Origin: Trogon surrucura | Taxonomy: Eukaryota; Chordata; Aves; Trogoniformes; Trogonidae | NCBI GenBank assembly: GCA_020746105.1 | Contig: CM036617.1 | Span: forward strand, 146,127,061 to 146,191,060 | Length of the DNA stretch: 64,000 bases | Direction of reading: 5' to 3' | Shown: positions 13,815 through 26,335 of the stretch, one piece after another | Position numbering within the stretch: position 1 is the first letter of the stretch | How the letters are laid out: every line of letters begins with the position of its first letter | Notes under the pieces: model-generated | Seen by the model: only the letters and a program-made list of their open reading frames with translations | What the model was told of the DNA's origin: nothing | Database searches by the model: none | Made by a program: the position numbers and the translations under genes

Positions 13815-13916
13815 CCTACATGTTCACATCTTATTTACTCAGCTTCTTTTGCTCTACATTGAATTGACACAGTCTACATGTTCACATCTTTTTTACTCAG
13901 CTTCTCTTTTGCTTTA
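13815..13916. repeat. 58-bp-period imperfect tandem duplication
   Basis: CTACATGTTCACATCTT followed by a T-run, ACTCAGCTTCT and TTTTGCT occurs at 13816-13858 and 13874-13916. The offset is 58 bases and there are only small differences. Confidence 0.85.
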
Positions 13917-16900
13917 GCAAGGCATGGCACATTTGGGTATTTACCTTCATTGTTTCTACCACCAGCACATACAAGTTGGCCCTATCATAAGTAAAACCCT
14001 CAGAAGAAAGCTCATCTGTCTGGGACATCTTCAAGGTATATAGATAAAGCTAATACCTGGTTTAACTGTACCAGGAGTCCTTTGCATGCCCTCACTGCAG
14101 AAGGAAGATGTTTGCCTAAACATAACAGGCCAATGCAGAAGAGCACCTGGGCATAGACGCCATGGCATATGTGCTGGCACTAGCATCCTGCAGCCACATA
14201 CGGAACAATAATTGTAATGGTCATAATCCAGCCTGTAAACCAGAGCTGGAAGCCACATTTCCGACCTGTCTCATGCTGTCGCACTGAGAAGAGTAGCTTC
14301 TGAGAGGCAGCTTTACCAAAGTGCACTTGTTTTGAGGGCAGGAGGCCAAAAGCAAGAAAAAGACGAGGTGAAGAGAGGGGCTTTTGCACTGTGTCCTGTC
14401 AAAAACATTGCTGATACCATCCAGCTTCACCTCTGTTATCAACTATGCTTGTCCCCCAGATTAATACCACTTGTTTGGTGTGAAATAAGATCAGTTTGGC
14501 TGTCATCTGTGTTCAAGGCTAGCATAGAGACAGCTGGGATGCCCATAAAAAGTCTACTAAGTCAGAGGTCTCTTGTGGAGAGTATGGTATAAACTTAGGA
14601 AAGGTAAGTGTCTTCTTGAACTGGAGTAAAAGACCTGAAGGATTTGATGAGAGAAAAGGCAACCTTGAAATAAAGAGAAGGTCTGGCACAAGATCGGTAC
14701 ACCCTCAGCCCTTTGGACATCTAGCAGAGTAAGAGTACTACATAAAACAGCCTAAAAAGAGCCTGATAATAGGGACTAACCTTATCATATAGAAGTTCAG
14801 ACATGTAATATCTTATTTTCTTTCCCTTCAAAATCACATTGTTTCACTCCAGAATTAAATCCCAAAGTGAAACCTTACCAAAACTACTGAGTTTCATTGA
14901 GGTTTTGTACAAAAACTTGAAAACCTGTGAAATTTGTCTTTCATAAATAGAATCAAGATTCAGCTGAAAAGTTTATGGATATTAATGAACTAATGGCCTG
15001 TATTTTCTGTGCACAACAAAATCTAGTTGCAAATCTTCCATTTAAGCAGTGAAAATTTTCACCAAGGTTTCGTTAAGCCTGAAGAGGATACTTGTAGATA
15101 CAACTGACTGGCAGATACTGCACTCCAAATATTGCAGTGAAGAGGAGGCTGTTTTACAACACCATGCTAAAGATAAATTAGCAATGATTCTACATTAGAA
15201 TTCAAAATGGGTAAGTCTTTCACATCAAATTTGGCAAAGCAGTGGGTCACAGGCTACGGTATTTTGTTTAAATCACTTCTCCCACTCCTGCTTAAAATTC
15301 AGACATCCAAATTCACTACATCAAAAAAAATGCTATAGCTCCATTGAACTTGCAGTAATTGATACACAATAAGACTACACAGAACTATAAGCTTGCTGCA
15401 TACGCAGAGATCTCATCCCACAACAGAATAAGAACAAAGCCCATGTGCTTCAGGGTAGAACCCTGAAGGTACTCTTAGGTCACCCACGGGTCAAGATGAA
15501 ACACTTCCTCAGACCTCTCAAGCCTCAGTTATTATGAATGAGACTCACTCCCAGTGTCACATTCCCCCACTATGGTGCCATCACTACAGAAGCTGGTCAT
15601 TCTCTCCTGCTTTAGGACATTTTATCCCAAGTGCACTTGCTTGATAAGCACATGGGTTGTTAACAAGAGAGAAGAGCTGCAGTGACTCCCATCACCATCT
15701 CATGTACAGAGAAGCCCCATAAAATGCCATTCTGCCCAGGGCTGCAGCCTTGCCTGCCAGAAACCTCTCAGAAACATCACACAGAGTGTGATATTTCCAT
15801 CCATGATCTCACAGTACAGTTAACTTCCCCACAAGTGCCTCTCTGCCTCTTGCCACTGAGCAGCCCAGGGAATAGCTCCACAGAGTTTCATATAGTGGTT
15901 CAAGTGAAGAGATACTCTTTCCAAGAGCACCGCAGAGCAAGATGCAAGATTTTAGACAGCCAGCACCCATCACTTCTCCCTTTCTGTCGTCATGCACAAG
16001 AAAGTACTCTAGAATGAGGACATGCAGGCAGACAGGCAGGAAGACAGGTTTTAGCAGAGGCCTGTAGATTTGGCTGATACAACGGACAGGTCTCTAATGC
16101 AAAAGCTCACATCTTAGACAAAAAAATCTAATCCTTACCCAGAAGCACATAGACATATGGAGAAATATCAAGCCGTAACATGGAGAGTTTTCAGCGGAGA
16201 TTTAATTGGTAGATACAATATTGTCAGTTACTTTCAAAGTGCTGAGTGATGTAATTTTGTATTCATATACATCACACACATACCTATAAAGCCAGAGTAT
16301 AATGACAAAAATACCATTATAGACTGTAATGGCTAGGAATAAGCATTAAATAGGGAAAATTACGATGAATCAAGCAAAACCAATCACCTTCATAAATGAG
16401 TGAAAAAAATATTGCAATGATTTTTCAATAAACATAACAGAAGAGCAGGTTCTCATTGCTGATGCAGCAAATGAGATAATATCCTACACAGCTGATTGGT
16501 CACCCAAGAGATCCTGACTTTCATTGTCTCTAAACACTGATGTAATTTATATCCATTTGCACAGCCAGAGCAGTGCTTTAAAGAACCTAAAGCACAGAAG
16601 TAAAGCTCAGTCATTCAGTTAACACCCCAAGGAGCCATGGGGATAGAAATTAAAATATTTTCTCCATAAAAACCTATGTTTTCTACAGTGAATTTCAAAT
16701 TTTGGATAATGGCTAACATTTCTCAGTATTCACATTGCACTCAGGATGTGTGTTACATTTAATTTCTGTTTTGATTGTTCATGCATTTCGACGACTCAGT
16801 AAGGTGATATATTTTATGTCTTGTCTGTATTGTAGAACAAGGCAGCAAATTTTCTGAAAATCAATGTTTTAAGCTATAATGATGTGTTTTGGTATTGCAC

Positions 16901-17363
16901 AGTTTGATGGATAAAGTCAGCAGTTCTATTCCCACATTTATACTTCTGTGGATGGTGGAAATAAGATATATTTTGGATGTAACAATGAGTTACTGGAACT
17001 CATTACCCGAGTATGGTAGAAATGCTCTGTCATAAAAAGTCTTTCATATCCAGCAGCAGTAACTGTGCTGTACCACTGCAGCCACAGCCTTGTAGCACGA
17101 CCATGCTGTAGCTGAAGCACTGTTACCATACTCAACTGCAAAATGACCAGAGGCAACCCTATGGCTTGACTTACTCAGGAGGCGAGGTCGTGTCGTAAGG
17201 GTTCCTGCTGCCTTTAAGCCTCCTGCACTGGAGATAATGACACAGAGCACTTTGCACCTGCAGGTGTCAAAATATCTGAAGATGTTAAGTAAGTGTGGCC
17301 GATGGAATAATAATCATCGTCATACGTATGCTTGGGATCCGACCCATAAGCAGCCTTCTAGCC
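13917..17363. other. Intronic sequence without recognised features
   Basis: No repeat or exon was recognised. The frame at 15682-16017 plus (111 codons) and its opposite-strand partner have no domain and no splice context. Confidence 0.55.
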
Positions 17364-17450
17364 GTTGTGACGGTGTTGGGTCATAGGCTGGACTTGATGA
17401 TCTCGGAGGTCTTTTCCAGCCTCAACAATTCTGTGTGATTCTGTGTGTGA
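17364..17450 (+). mobile_element. CR1 3'-end fragment
   Basis: Only the last bases of an element remain: GGCTGGACTTGATGATCTCG, GAGGTCTTTTCCAGCCTCAA, and the tail ATTCTGTG repeated twice with a spacer. The short length indicates an extreme 5' truncation. Confidence 0.8.
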
Positions 17451-20400
17451 CTCCCATGGTACTCCAAGCACAGGCCGTGGGGATTCCAAATCCCAAAGAA
17501 CCTACAGGCTGCAATACAGCTTCTACCATAATCATTTTTCTGTTCCTTCCCTCAAACCAAAGTTCCTCTTCCCATTCAAATGGAAACTATCACAAATGAT
17601 TCCTGGTAAGTCCCAGAGCAGTGGGAAGAATACTAATGCACGGTGTAAATTGCTCTTAATGCACCGCCAAAGAAAAAACTCATTTTTACTCATCTCATCA
17701 TTTTTGCAGAGATGACTTTTTTTTTTCTCCCTCGACTAAGTAGCTAGACATTCGTTGAAGGCAAAACATAAGATACAGCAATCAAAAGACAATTTTTAAA
17801 GAACAAAACTGTGGTTTTTAAATTTATTCCTTCTGACAGAAATTTGGAGTGCGCTGCCAGTAAGTGGTAGTTAGGCATACGTTAGCAAAATGAAAAAGGC
17901 CCTGAAAGCATAGTTTCAAAGAAAATGCTTTTTGAAAGAGAACTCCCATAAATTCTGGTGGAAAGGCTACTCATCAAAGCCACACATACCTGTCATATTT
18001 TTGCAAGTTATACTGTATTTAGCTTCCTTGAAAGTAAAACAACAAAGAGGTTGTTGGCCTATTTGCCAGAAGAAGGAAGAAACTTCATAAATTTACAGGT
18101 AAAAGGGCTGTTAAGTGACTCATTTGGATTGCTGTTAAATTAGGAATGCTGCACATCTTAGATGTTCTCTATTTACTCAAGTTTTAAGGAGTTTTCAAAG
18201 ATGAGCTATAACTGGTCTGCTAATGAGGTATTTAATGAAATAATCTTATACAGTTCCAGAAATCTGATCTGTAGAGCATTAAAATAGTATCAAATTCACT
18301 TTAAAATGCCACAGAGAAATGTCATCACAGCATGCTAACTGAGAATGAAATCAAAGTAGTTTTGTGATCTAGAAAGATCAAAAAAAAAACCAAAACGAAT
18401 GGAAACAAAGGAGAGAGCAAAAAGAAAATTACTGATTATATGCCTATACTCTTAAATAATGGGTTGGGGAGAGGGCTAACAAGAGGGGATACTGCACATT
18501 CAGATATGCAAGAAAAGCATCATTACAAAAATATCGCAGTGCCATAATGGAGAACTTCATACTGCAGGAAAATTCAGAAAATAATTAAAAACAACAAGAT
18601 TCTAATTATGGAGGGATAAAGAAAAGAGAACCATAATTCAGCTGAAGTAAAACCCAAATAATCAAAATTTCTGATTGCATGTGTAGTCCTTCTGCAGAGA
18701 CACAATTTTACCTTATGTTGCCTATGACTAGTAAGCACCCTGGCTGTTTTGACTTTATGTTTCCTGATGAAATTTAGCAATTGGCCAGTTAAATCTCAGA
18801 ATTTAGTGCATCAAGCACGGGATATGAGTTGCACTCTCAAAGGAGAAAAAAAAAAAAGACTTTTTCAGGCCAGTGAACCTTCTGAAGTCCTCTTTCACAA
18901 CTGAGTCATACTGGATGAGACTGGAAGCTCATTGGCTTACATCAGGCATATACAGAATGTACCAAAAACTCATATGAGAGTTAAAAACTTCTAAGAATTG
19001 TACACTGTTTCCTTTGGACATGGCAAACCAAACCTACGATCTATATCATATATGTTCATTAAAGTGGAGTTCTGCTCTAGGTTCTTCTGCTTATCACCTT
19101 AGGTAACTGCTTATTTCCTCATCCATAAAATAGAGAACAACAGTAAAAACTGTACTGAGGGGCCTGCAGAGAAAGAGCGCCCTACGAGAGCTAAGCTTAT
19201 CTTACTTTAATAAAAAAATATTACCTCTCCTTGCAAAGTTTATCTGTTCTTATACCTTCAAAGGCTATCAGAACAACAGAACATTATTATACAGTATTAC
19301 TATGGGGGAAAATAGACAACTAGACAGCAAAGAAATAGGCAACAGCAAAGCAACTGCAACTCCAGTCTAACACCAATCATGAGCTAATCATCTTACAGTT
19401 GAAAAATTGACCATGAAAACCTGTAATTCATTTCTAAAATGCTTTAAATTACACTCCAGGTGTGCAAATTACCCTGGTATCATGCTAATGGAGTAGCACT
19501 TACGTGGAAGGGGGTTGTCTCATCTTTATGTAGGTTTCAAATCCCAACAGCAGGATAAAGCGAGGAAGCCAGAACAGTTACACCGCTGTGAAACAGGTGC
19601 AAAACGAGATTCACGCTCCTCATTTTTATCGCTGGAGTGACTCTCTGTCTTGAAGGTCTACGAGAAGCTCCATGAACTTAACACAACAAGACAGCAGCCC
19701 AGAAAGCATCAGTGGGGGGAGTCAACTGACCCTTAATTGTGATTAAAAGGCCAAACAGAAGGAGACACTAATAAAGACTGAAGAATAGCAGCAGCAGGTG
19801 GGGAGGGCTGGAGACTACCCACGAGAGATCTCAGAGCCAGACAACAACATGGAGAGGAAAGCATGATAAAAAAGCAGCAGACGGGGGAGCTGTCAGCAAT
19901 GGCTCGGTACAGGCTGCTTGGGCTGCAACTCAGGAGAAAGTCACATTCTGTTACTCGGACATTAAGAAGACATGAACTAGGCTTCCCCTGAACAGAGTCA
20001 AACCTAAGGCACAGCTTCTCATGTCTGAGGGTAACTTTCTTTGTGCCAAGTAGCAGGAAAGACAATAAAGGTCTTCTCTATTGGAGAAGGGGACACTGAT
20101 CCAAAGGGATGCTGTAGGCAGCAGATATCTTTGACAAGAGTCAACACAAAAGCACACTGGAGTATGTGAGTTTTGAAAAATATTTAGTCTCACTCTCTTA
20201 CCTACAATACAACCAACCACAAACACATCTTTACGATAGAGTACACACTAGTTCACCTTACTTCTGCATTATCAAAATTTCTGCTGCTATCAGGCAAAAG
20301 GTCTATCTAATGTGGTTTTACATTTCCCCCCCCCGTCTCGGGCAGAGGCCAGCTCAAATTTCAGCTTAGGCATGGAAAGATCCTGTCTCAACCAACAAGC

Positions 20401-22277
20401 TAGAGTTCTGCTCTTGCAGACTTGAAGAGAAAGTGCCTATTATAAGAACACGTAATTTCCAAAATCAAGACCTCTGTTAGGTCTCTTAGTAAATCAGTTT
20501 AATTTTGATCTGCTTTGTTCATTGTCAGCTCCATGAAGAAGCAAGGGTAACAGAGTCATGTAAAATTTTAGGACTTAACAAACCTATAATAAAAACCCTA
20601 TTAAACTGGCAAAGCTAGTTAGGAGCAAGGCAACACAGAATCCAACTTTCTTTTCTGTAGTTGAATGTGCACTGAAGGAATGACACAAATGAAAACTTGC
20701 TTTCTTCAACAGGAAGATAAACTTCGGCGTAGGAAAGAAGGGGCTCTGTTGAGTAAAAAGGTGCCATTTTTACAAGCTCACACTTCTGTAAACACATGCA
20801 AGTTAACTTACTTGATAGAGCTACACTCATGGAGATGCTGTTACGCTAAGTCCCCGTCACTCCAGCTCTCCGCAGCACTTTGCTGGCACCAGCAAACAGC
20901 CACTACGTTAATGTCAAGTGGGCCATTCAGGTTACCTTACCCGAGACAAAGATAACCCTCAACTAAAACTGGCAGAGAATGAAGTGCAAAGTTATATAAA
21001 GTGCAGAACCAGCAGTACTCAAAAGTAAGGGGTATAAATGAGGAAGGATAACAGGGACATAGTTATTAACATGCATTTTATGAACCAAATCAGTGTGAAA
21101 ATCAAGTTTACACGGTTAACAAGAGTAACATTGGATGGAGGTAATTGGCATATCAGACTTCGGAGAGCTTGGAAAAAGGGAAAGAAGGACTGAAAGCTTA
21201 TATTTAAAAGAATAAAACCCCTGATTATCTCTTGCATACCCAATTAGTATGAATGAGGAGTTACACAGCTATGCTCCTTGCAGGATCAAAATGCTAGCAA
21301 TGAAGCTAGCAGGAAGAAACTAATTTACAGTGGAGTAGAACCACCTCAAACACTTTCTAATTTCGCCTCTACATTTTTCATGACAGATAAAAAAGACCCT
21401 TTGAAATCACAGAAACCAAGTTTCTGATCTTCATTGGAAAAGCTATTTATTTCGTAGGTTTCATGCAACTGCGTGATTCCAAAAAGTACTTACCCTTACA
21501 AGTGCCCAGTGAGAACACATAACAAACTTTAACGAGAAAACACCACTGCTAATTATTACTACACAGGCTTGTTCTACAACCTTCTCATCTCTCAGACAGT
21601 CTATTCTCAAGTAATCAGATATTCAGTTTGAAAATCTCAAAATACAGGGACCATCCAGGTATCTTGGTGATGATCTGGGGTAAATTCATACCTGAAGAGG
21701 ATAGTATCTGATCCTCTCTCAAGAAAAAGCTGCAGAAAATAAGATTCCCGCTACTGCATCACGAAACCAGGACACCACTCATTTCACTTCTTTCATTCGC
21801 ATGCCAAGGAGGTCTTACCACTTAAAAAATAAATGGAAAATAAAAGCCAATAAAATTATGGATTTCCCCACTTTAATATGGTTATGTTGACCACTGTGGC
21901 ATGCACCATCCTCATACACAGACTCAGACAAGCATACAAAAACAGGCTGCCTTTGCCCTGCAAAAGTGACAGTCTGAGGAGTTAAGATCAGCTCATTGAG
22001 AGAGAGAGAAGTAGAAAATTGTGTGAAGATTTTGCAAGACTTAGACACAGCCTGCTTGCAAGGACTCAGCGAAGCATCAAGTCAGTGATGATTCTCTGCT
22101 TACTGGCATGAGTAACAGAAAGCATGTTGTCAGTTGGGATGAGGCAAGGAAGAGTAGAGACAAAAAGCCCTGTTTTATCTCATCTGAGTGCCTACTTCAC
22201 ATTTGCCTTATCTTTTCACTCAGGGTCTATCTTAAAGAGAATAAAATCTTACTATGGCCTTTCAATAACGTAAGAAA
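17451..22277. other. Intronic sequence without recognised features
   Basis: Contains a C9 run near 20326 and an A-run at 18845-18857. No exon, RNA gene or transposon was recognised. Confidence 0.55.
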
Positions 22278-22583
22278 GATGGGAACAATTTTTCTTAGTC
22301 AGGCTCGTTGCGACAGGACAAGGGGTAATGATTTTAAGCCAAAAGAGGATGTAGTTAGAATGGACATAAGTGATAATTTTTTTACAATGAAGGTGGTGAA
22401 ACTCTGAGACGGGATGCCCAGAGAGGTGGTAGAAGCACCACCTCTGGACACATTCAAGGGCAGATTGGACGGGGCTCTGAACAACCTGATCTAGTTAAAG
22501 ATGTCCCTGCTCACCACAGGGAGGTTGAACCCGATGACCTTTAAAGGTCCCTTCCAACCCAATGCATTCTATGACTCTATGAT
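22278..22583 (+). mobile_element. CR1 LINE, 5'-truncated 3' end
   Basis: CGACAGGACAAGGGGTAATG, AGGTGGTAGAAGCACC, AGATGTCCCTGCTCACCACA, GGTCCCTTCCAACCCAATGC and the tail ATTCTATGACTCTATGAT identify the CR1 3' end. The ORF2 remnant is interrupted by a stop after AAACTC (near 22407), so it is dead. Confidence 0.93.
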
Positions 22584-24394
22584 AAACAAGCACTTTTCAG
22601 TCAGACTCAATGAAGAAGACAAATAACTCTTCACTACATGAAAAAAAAAAATCTAACAAAGGCCAAGAAATGGAAAGAAAAAAAAAAGTCATGTTACCCA
22701 GTAAGAAGTCACGAAACTAAATTTACAAGTCCCTAGCAGAACTGCAGTTGGCAAGAGAGTATTGTTGGCTAAATCTGGGCCATGCTGAAGTCAGCTGGAA
22801 CATTGCTATTGTCTTTGGTGTAACCAAGCTTCACTTAAACTATTTTGCAACATAGCTTGTTACTCATTTCCCCACCATGGTTCTTTTGGTGCTTAATAAT
22901 CCAGCACCCACATTTCTTGCTTAGTGACAGCCTTGAAAAGACAAATACAATCACTGTGCTGACAACAACCACAGCCATGCTAGGACAGGGGGGTGCCAGC
23001 CCTGGGTACTACTTGAATAACAAACCCTAAACTGAGGAATTGCAACTGCAAAAAGTCTGTGGACCAGAGCCAGGAAAGCAGCACTGGCGAGCCTAAACAA
23101 GGTAGTCCCACTTTTCCAAGCCCTTGCTTAACACCTTTGGGTGGAGAAGAGCTCCTGTGTGCGATGCTGAAATACTGTCCAGAATATCCCAGGGGCTCTC
23201 TAGACCTCTTCCTATTTTTTTCTGTTAAGCAAAAGGAATAGTGGTTCGGCATCTATATCTGTTTATCGTACAGAGAAAATGGGTTTGGCAGTATTTCTTC
23301 CTCACACACTCCCCATGCAGAAACCCTCATTTTAATTGTCTCCAGAGATTTGCTAGGCATAGGTTTAGCTGTGCAGTAACACCATACATTGAATTTGAAT
23401 GACTGTAAAGTGCTTGAGGGAATTGTTATAAAGAGCATCATACTCATACCAAGGACTATTTATCTTTGGCTTTCTCATTTCTTCTTCTGGCACAATAGTG
23501 GATCACGGAGCAGATCTGTGTAGCCTTTGCGTTTATTGTCTCCTTTCACTTAAACTGTCTGCTATTGAACTGAGTCCCATCACTTAAATTTGCAGCATTA
23601 CTCCTGAATAACAAGCTACACTGTACATATGCCAAACCCAGCTGCAACAGGAGAAGTGAGACAAGCCAGCGGATTTTAGATTGAGGAAAACACTGGAAAT
23701 GGTTTGGACAGAGGAATGTCTATTAACGGACTAGACTACAAATAGGTTGGGCAGCCTAAAAACCACAACACAGTACACGCTCCCATCCCACAATCTAGTC
23801 ATGTTCACAACCTCGTTAAAAATCATCAACAGAGAGAAAGTGTTGCATGGTATTATTTCGTGCACTGCAGGCAGATCCAGCTCAGCTTGGCTCTACACAC
23901 TGAGAAACAGAGATGTGCAACAGCAGCACCGTGCGATCTTCACTGTGTCCCCTGGAGAAGGGGCTCACCACTGGCAACTGTCCGTCTGTCTGCTTCCCGC
24001 TACACAAAGTACTTTCAGCTTACTGAGGTGGAGAGATGGGTGAGGTTAGCTGAAGAAGACTCTCAGAGCTGTGACGGCAGCGCACAGAGATCTTACCCTG
24101 GGAAGGAGAAGGTACCTGAGCTCTGTTGCCTGTTCAGTGCTAAGTGCACATCATCTGGGAGAGAGGATCAGCATGTATGCTGGGACATTACGTTCACCTC
24201 ATCAGTAGCAACAGCCAGCAACCTCCTGGCTACAGGAATAATCCACAACACTAAATCCAAGCTCGTTCAAACAGAAAGGCCCAAGCCTTTCAGAGGACAT
24301 GCCATTGATGTTTTGCATCATTTCCAAAGGGAGAGTCTGGGGATACATTTCTGAGGGAACCACATGACTAATTGTCACACATCTTCCTTACAGA
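22584..24394. other. Intronic sequence without recognised features
   Basis: Includes a 164-codon plus-strand frame at 23860-24354, among the longest frames here. It has no recognisable domain, overlaps another frame and lacks flanking splice sites, so I treat it as chance. Confidence 0.5.
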
Positions 24395-24745
24395 CTATCA
24401 GAAAAACTAAAATGTTCAGAGGTTTAGAAAAAATCATCTTATTAAAAGAGTTGTGTCTGTTTAGCCTAGATAAAAAAGACTGTGGGGAGACTTGATAGCA
24501 GTCATATATGGAAAAGATAAGAAAAAAAATGTTAAATTATATCCAAGGGAGAATTTTAGGTTAGACATCTGGAAATACATTCTACACGTAAGGACAACAA
24601 AGTACTAGAATGGTCTGCCTACTGGGCTGTGGAGTTTCGAACACTAGAAGGTGTAAAAAATTATTAGATAATAGATGCTGGGTACAGCTCAGGTAGAGCC
24701 GTCTGCTATGAGGCAGAAGCAAGAGGGCAGTGACCTCTGAGTATC
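24395..24745 (+). mobile_element. Ancient CR1-like LINE relic
   Basis: Degraded but collinear with CR1: TGTTTAGCCTAGATAAAAAA, GGGGAGACTTGATAGCAGTC, a decayed GTTAGACATCTGGAAATACA, then AATGGTCTGCCTACTGGGC and GGAGTTTCGAACACTAGAAG (the usual GTGGAATCTC...TTGGAG region). Many substitutions and no tail make it one of the oldest copies in the window. Confidence 0.65.
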
Positions 24746-26297
24746 CCCTCCAGACAATGACTTCGCACAGGTTTTACTATGATACTGTCAGAATGAACTG
24801 ATGGGGCCTCTGTATTTTAGCGTAGCACTGCCTAGTGAATCCCCATGTGAAGGTGCAAGGCTTTTTTTCCCTAAAATCCTGGTTTTGTAAAAGCCATGTA
24901 CCTCTGGGTTATGTGGGGTGATTGAATGTGTTTCTTTGTGCAGCCTTTTGAGTGCGAAGGAACTGTGTGAAAATAGGTGCTGATTTTGGTCTAGTGTCGT
25001 TCAATCGAGGGGCTGCAACCGAAGTCCTTATTCTCTTCTAACTGGTGCTTCTTGCCCAAGTACAGTAGGTAGAGAAGATGGAGCTAACAGGCATAGTCCC
25101 CATCACCCCACACTGCTGCTAGGCACCCCCTGGCATATATTTGCAGCTAGCTATGACATGTACTTAACAAGATACAACCACATCAGTGAGACGACACAGT
25201 AAAGTTGAGTGAGGAGAGATCTCTGTGGAAGCCACCTTCCCGTGCATAAAACCAGAAGATGCAGTAATGTTGGTATCACCACTATCACCTTCACCACACT
25301 GACTTCTTTCCTTCGGTCACTGTAGGAAAGCCTCATTACCACTGGACTTAATAGGGCTGCAAACACTTTGGTCACACCCCATAAAACTGTAAGTAAGGAG
25401 ATGTTATACACATGAGAAATTGGCCTATCGGCATTAACATTTATCCCTATCTGAGTGAATGGCTCACTAAATAGCTCCATCAGTATGAGACAGCAACACG
25501 CTTGCATTTCAGTGTAATACACCTGTGCTTAAATTGTTCTATGAACCCAGACCTTGTCTTAAAACCCCAAGGCCACACTTTTCAAGCACAGGATGTTAGG
25601 AATTATGCTCTTCATTTGTTCACACTTAACCATAAAACTTTTGGGGTAAGAAGACCATTTAAGGCAGCAGTAGGTGGACAAGAGTGCTCTCTAGTACTAA
25701 GACAGTTGACTTCTAAGAGCTGGTTCCCATCAGGCTATTCAGATCCCATTTATTTCTTCATACTAAGGTGGATGATTTACTTATAAAGAAAACTTCTCCA
25801 TCCCCTTCCTATCACAGGCATATTCTCTGGGCAAAATACAAAGCCAGTCCCCCCTCCAAGATGTACAATTTTTGTTCTTCATCTATCATGCAATTCTCAT
25901 GCCAGAGAATGAAGTTACCCAAATGCACCTGCATGACTTGGGAATTTCTAGAAAACATCTGAGGTCTCACAGAACTAGTATTTGGGATAAAGTTCAGGTA
26001 ATCTCCTCCTTATCAAAGGATCATCAAATGATCATCAGGAACCCAGTGCCTTTCATGTGAAACTTCTCAAATTGGAGACTATTTGTTCAGTATGCTTTAC
26101 ATTAAGAAAAATACAGCCATTGGGCACTGAGCTTCCATAAGGTAATATCAGGTAGCTCTACTACAGCCACCATGCTGGCACACAGGAATCACAAACCTCC
26201 ACCCTAACCTCACCCACAGGATTTTATAATTGACTTTCAGCTTGCAGATCAAGGGCTCACCTAAGACAGTGTGCAAAATCATGCTTGCAATAATAAC
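24746..26297. other. Intronic sequence without recognised features
   Basis: A minus-strand frame of 123 codons at 25151-25522 is hydrophobic but matches nothing I know and has no splice context. Confidence 0.5.
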
Positions 26298-26335
26298 ATA
26301 CCCTACATGGAAATACCCTACATGGAAATACCCTG
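26298..26335. repeat. 15-bp tandem repeat, about 2.5 copies
   Basis: ATACCCTACATGGAA at 26298-26312 and 26313-26327, then a partial ATACCCTG. Confidence 0.95.

Noticed and set aside
23860..24354. 164-codon plus-strand frame
   Set aside because: No domain or motif, overlaps another frame at 23747-24043, and lacks acceptor or donor sites at sensible positions.
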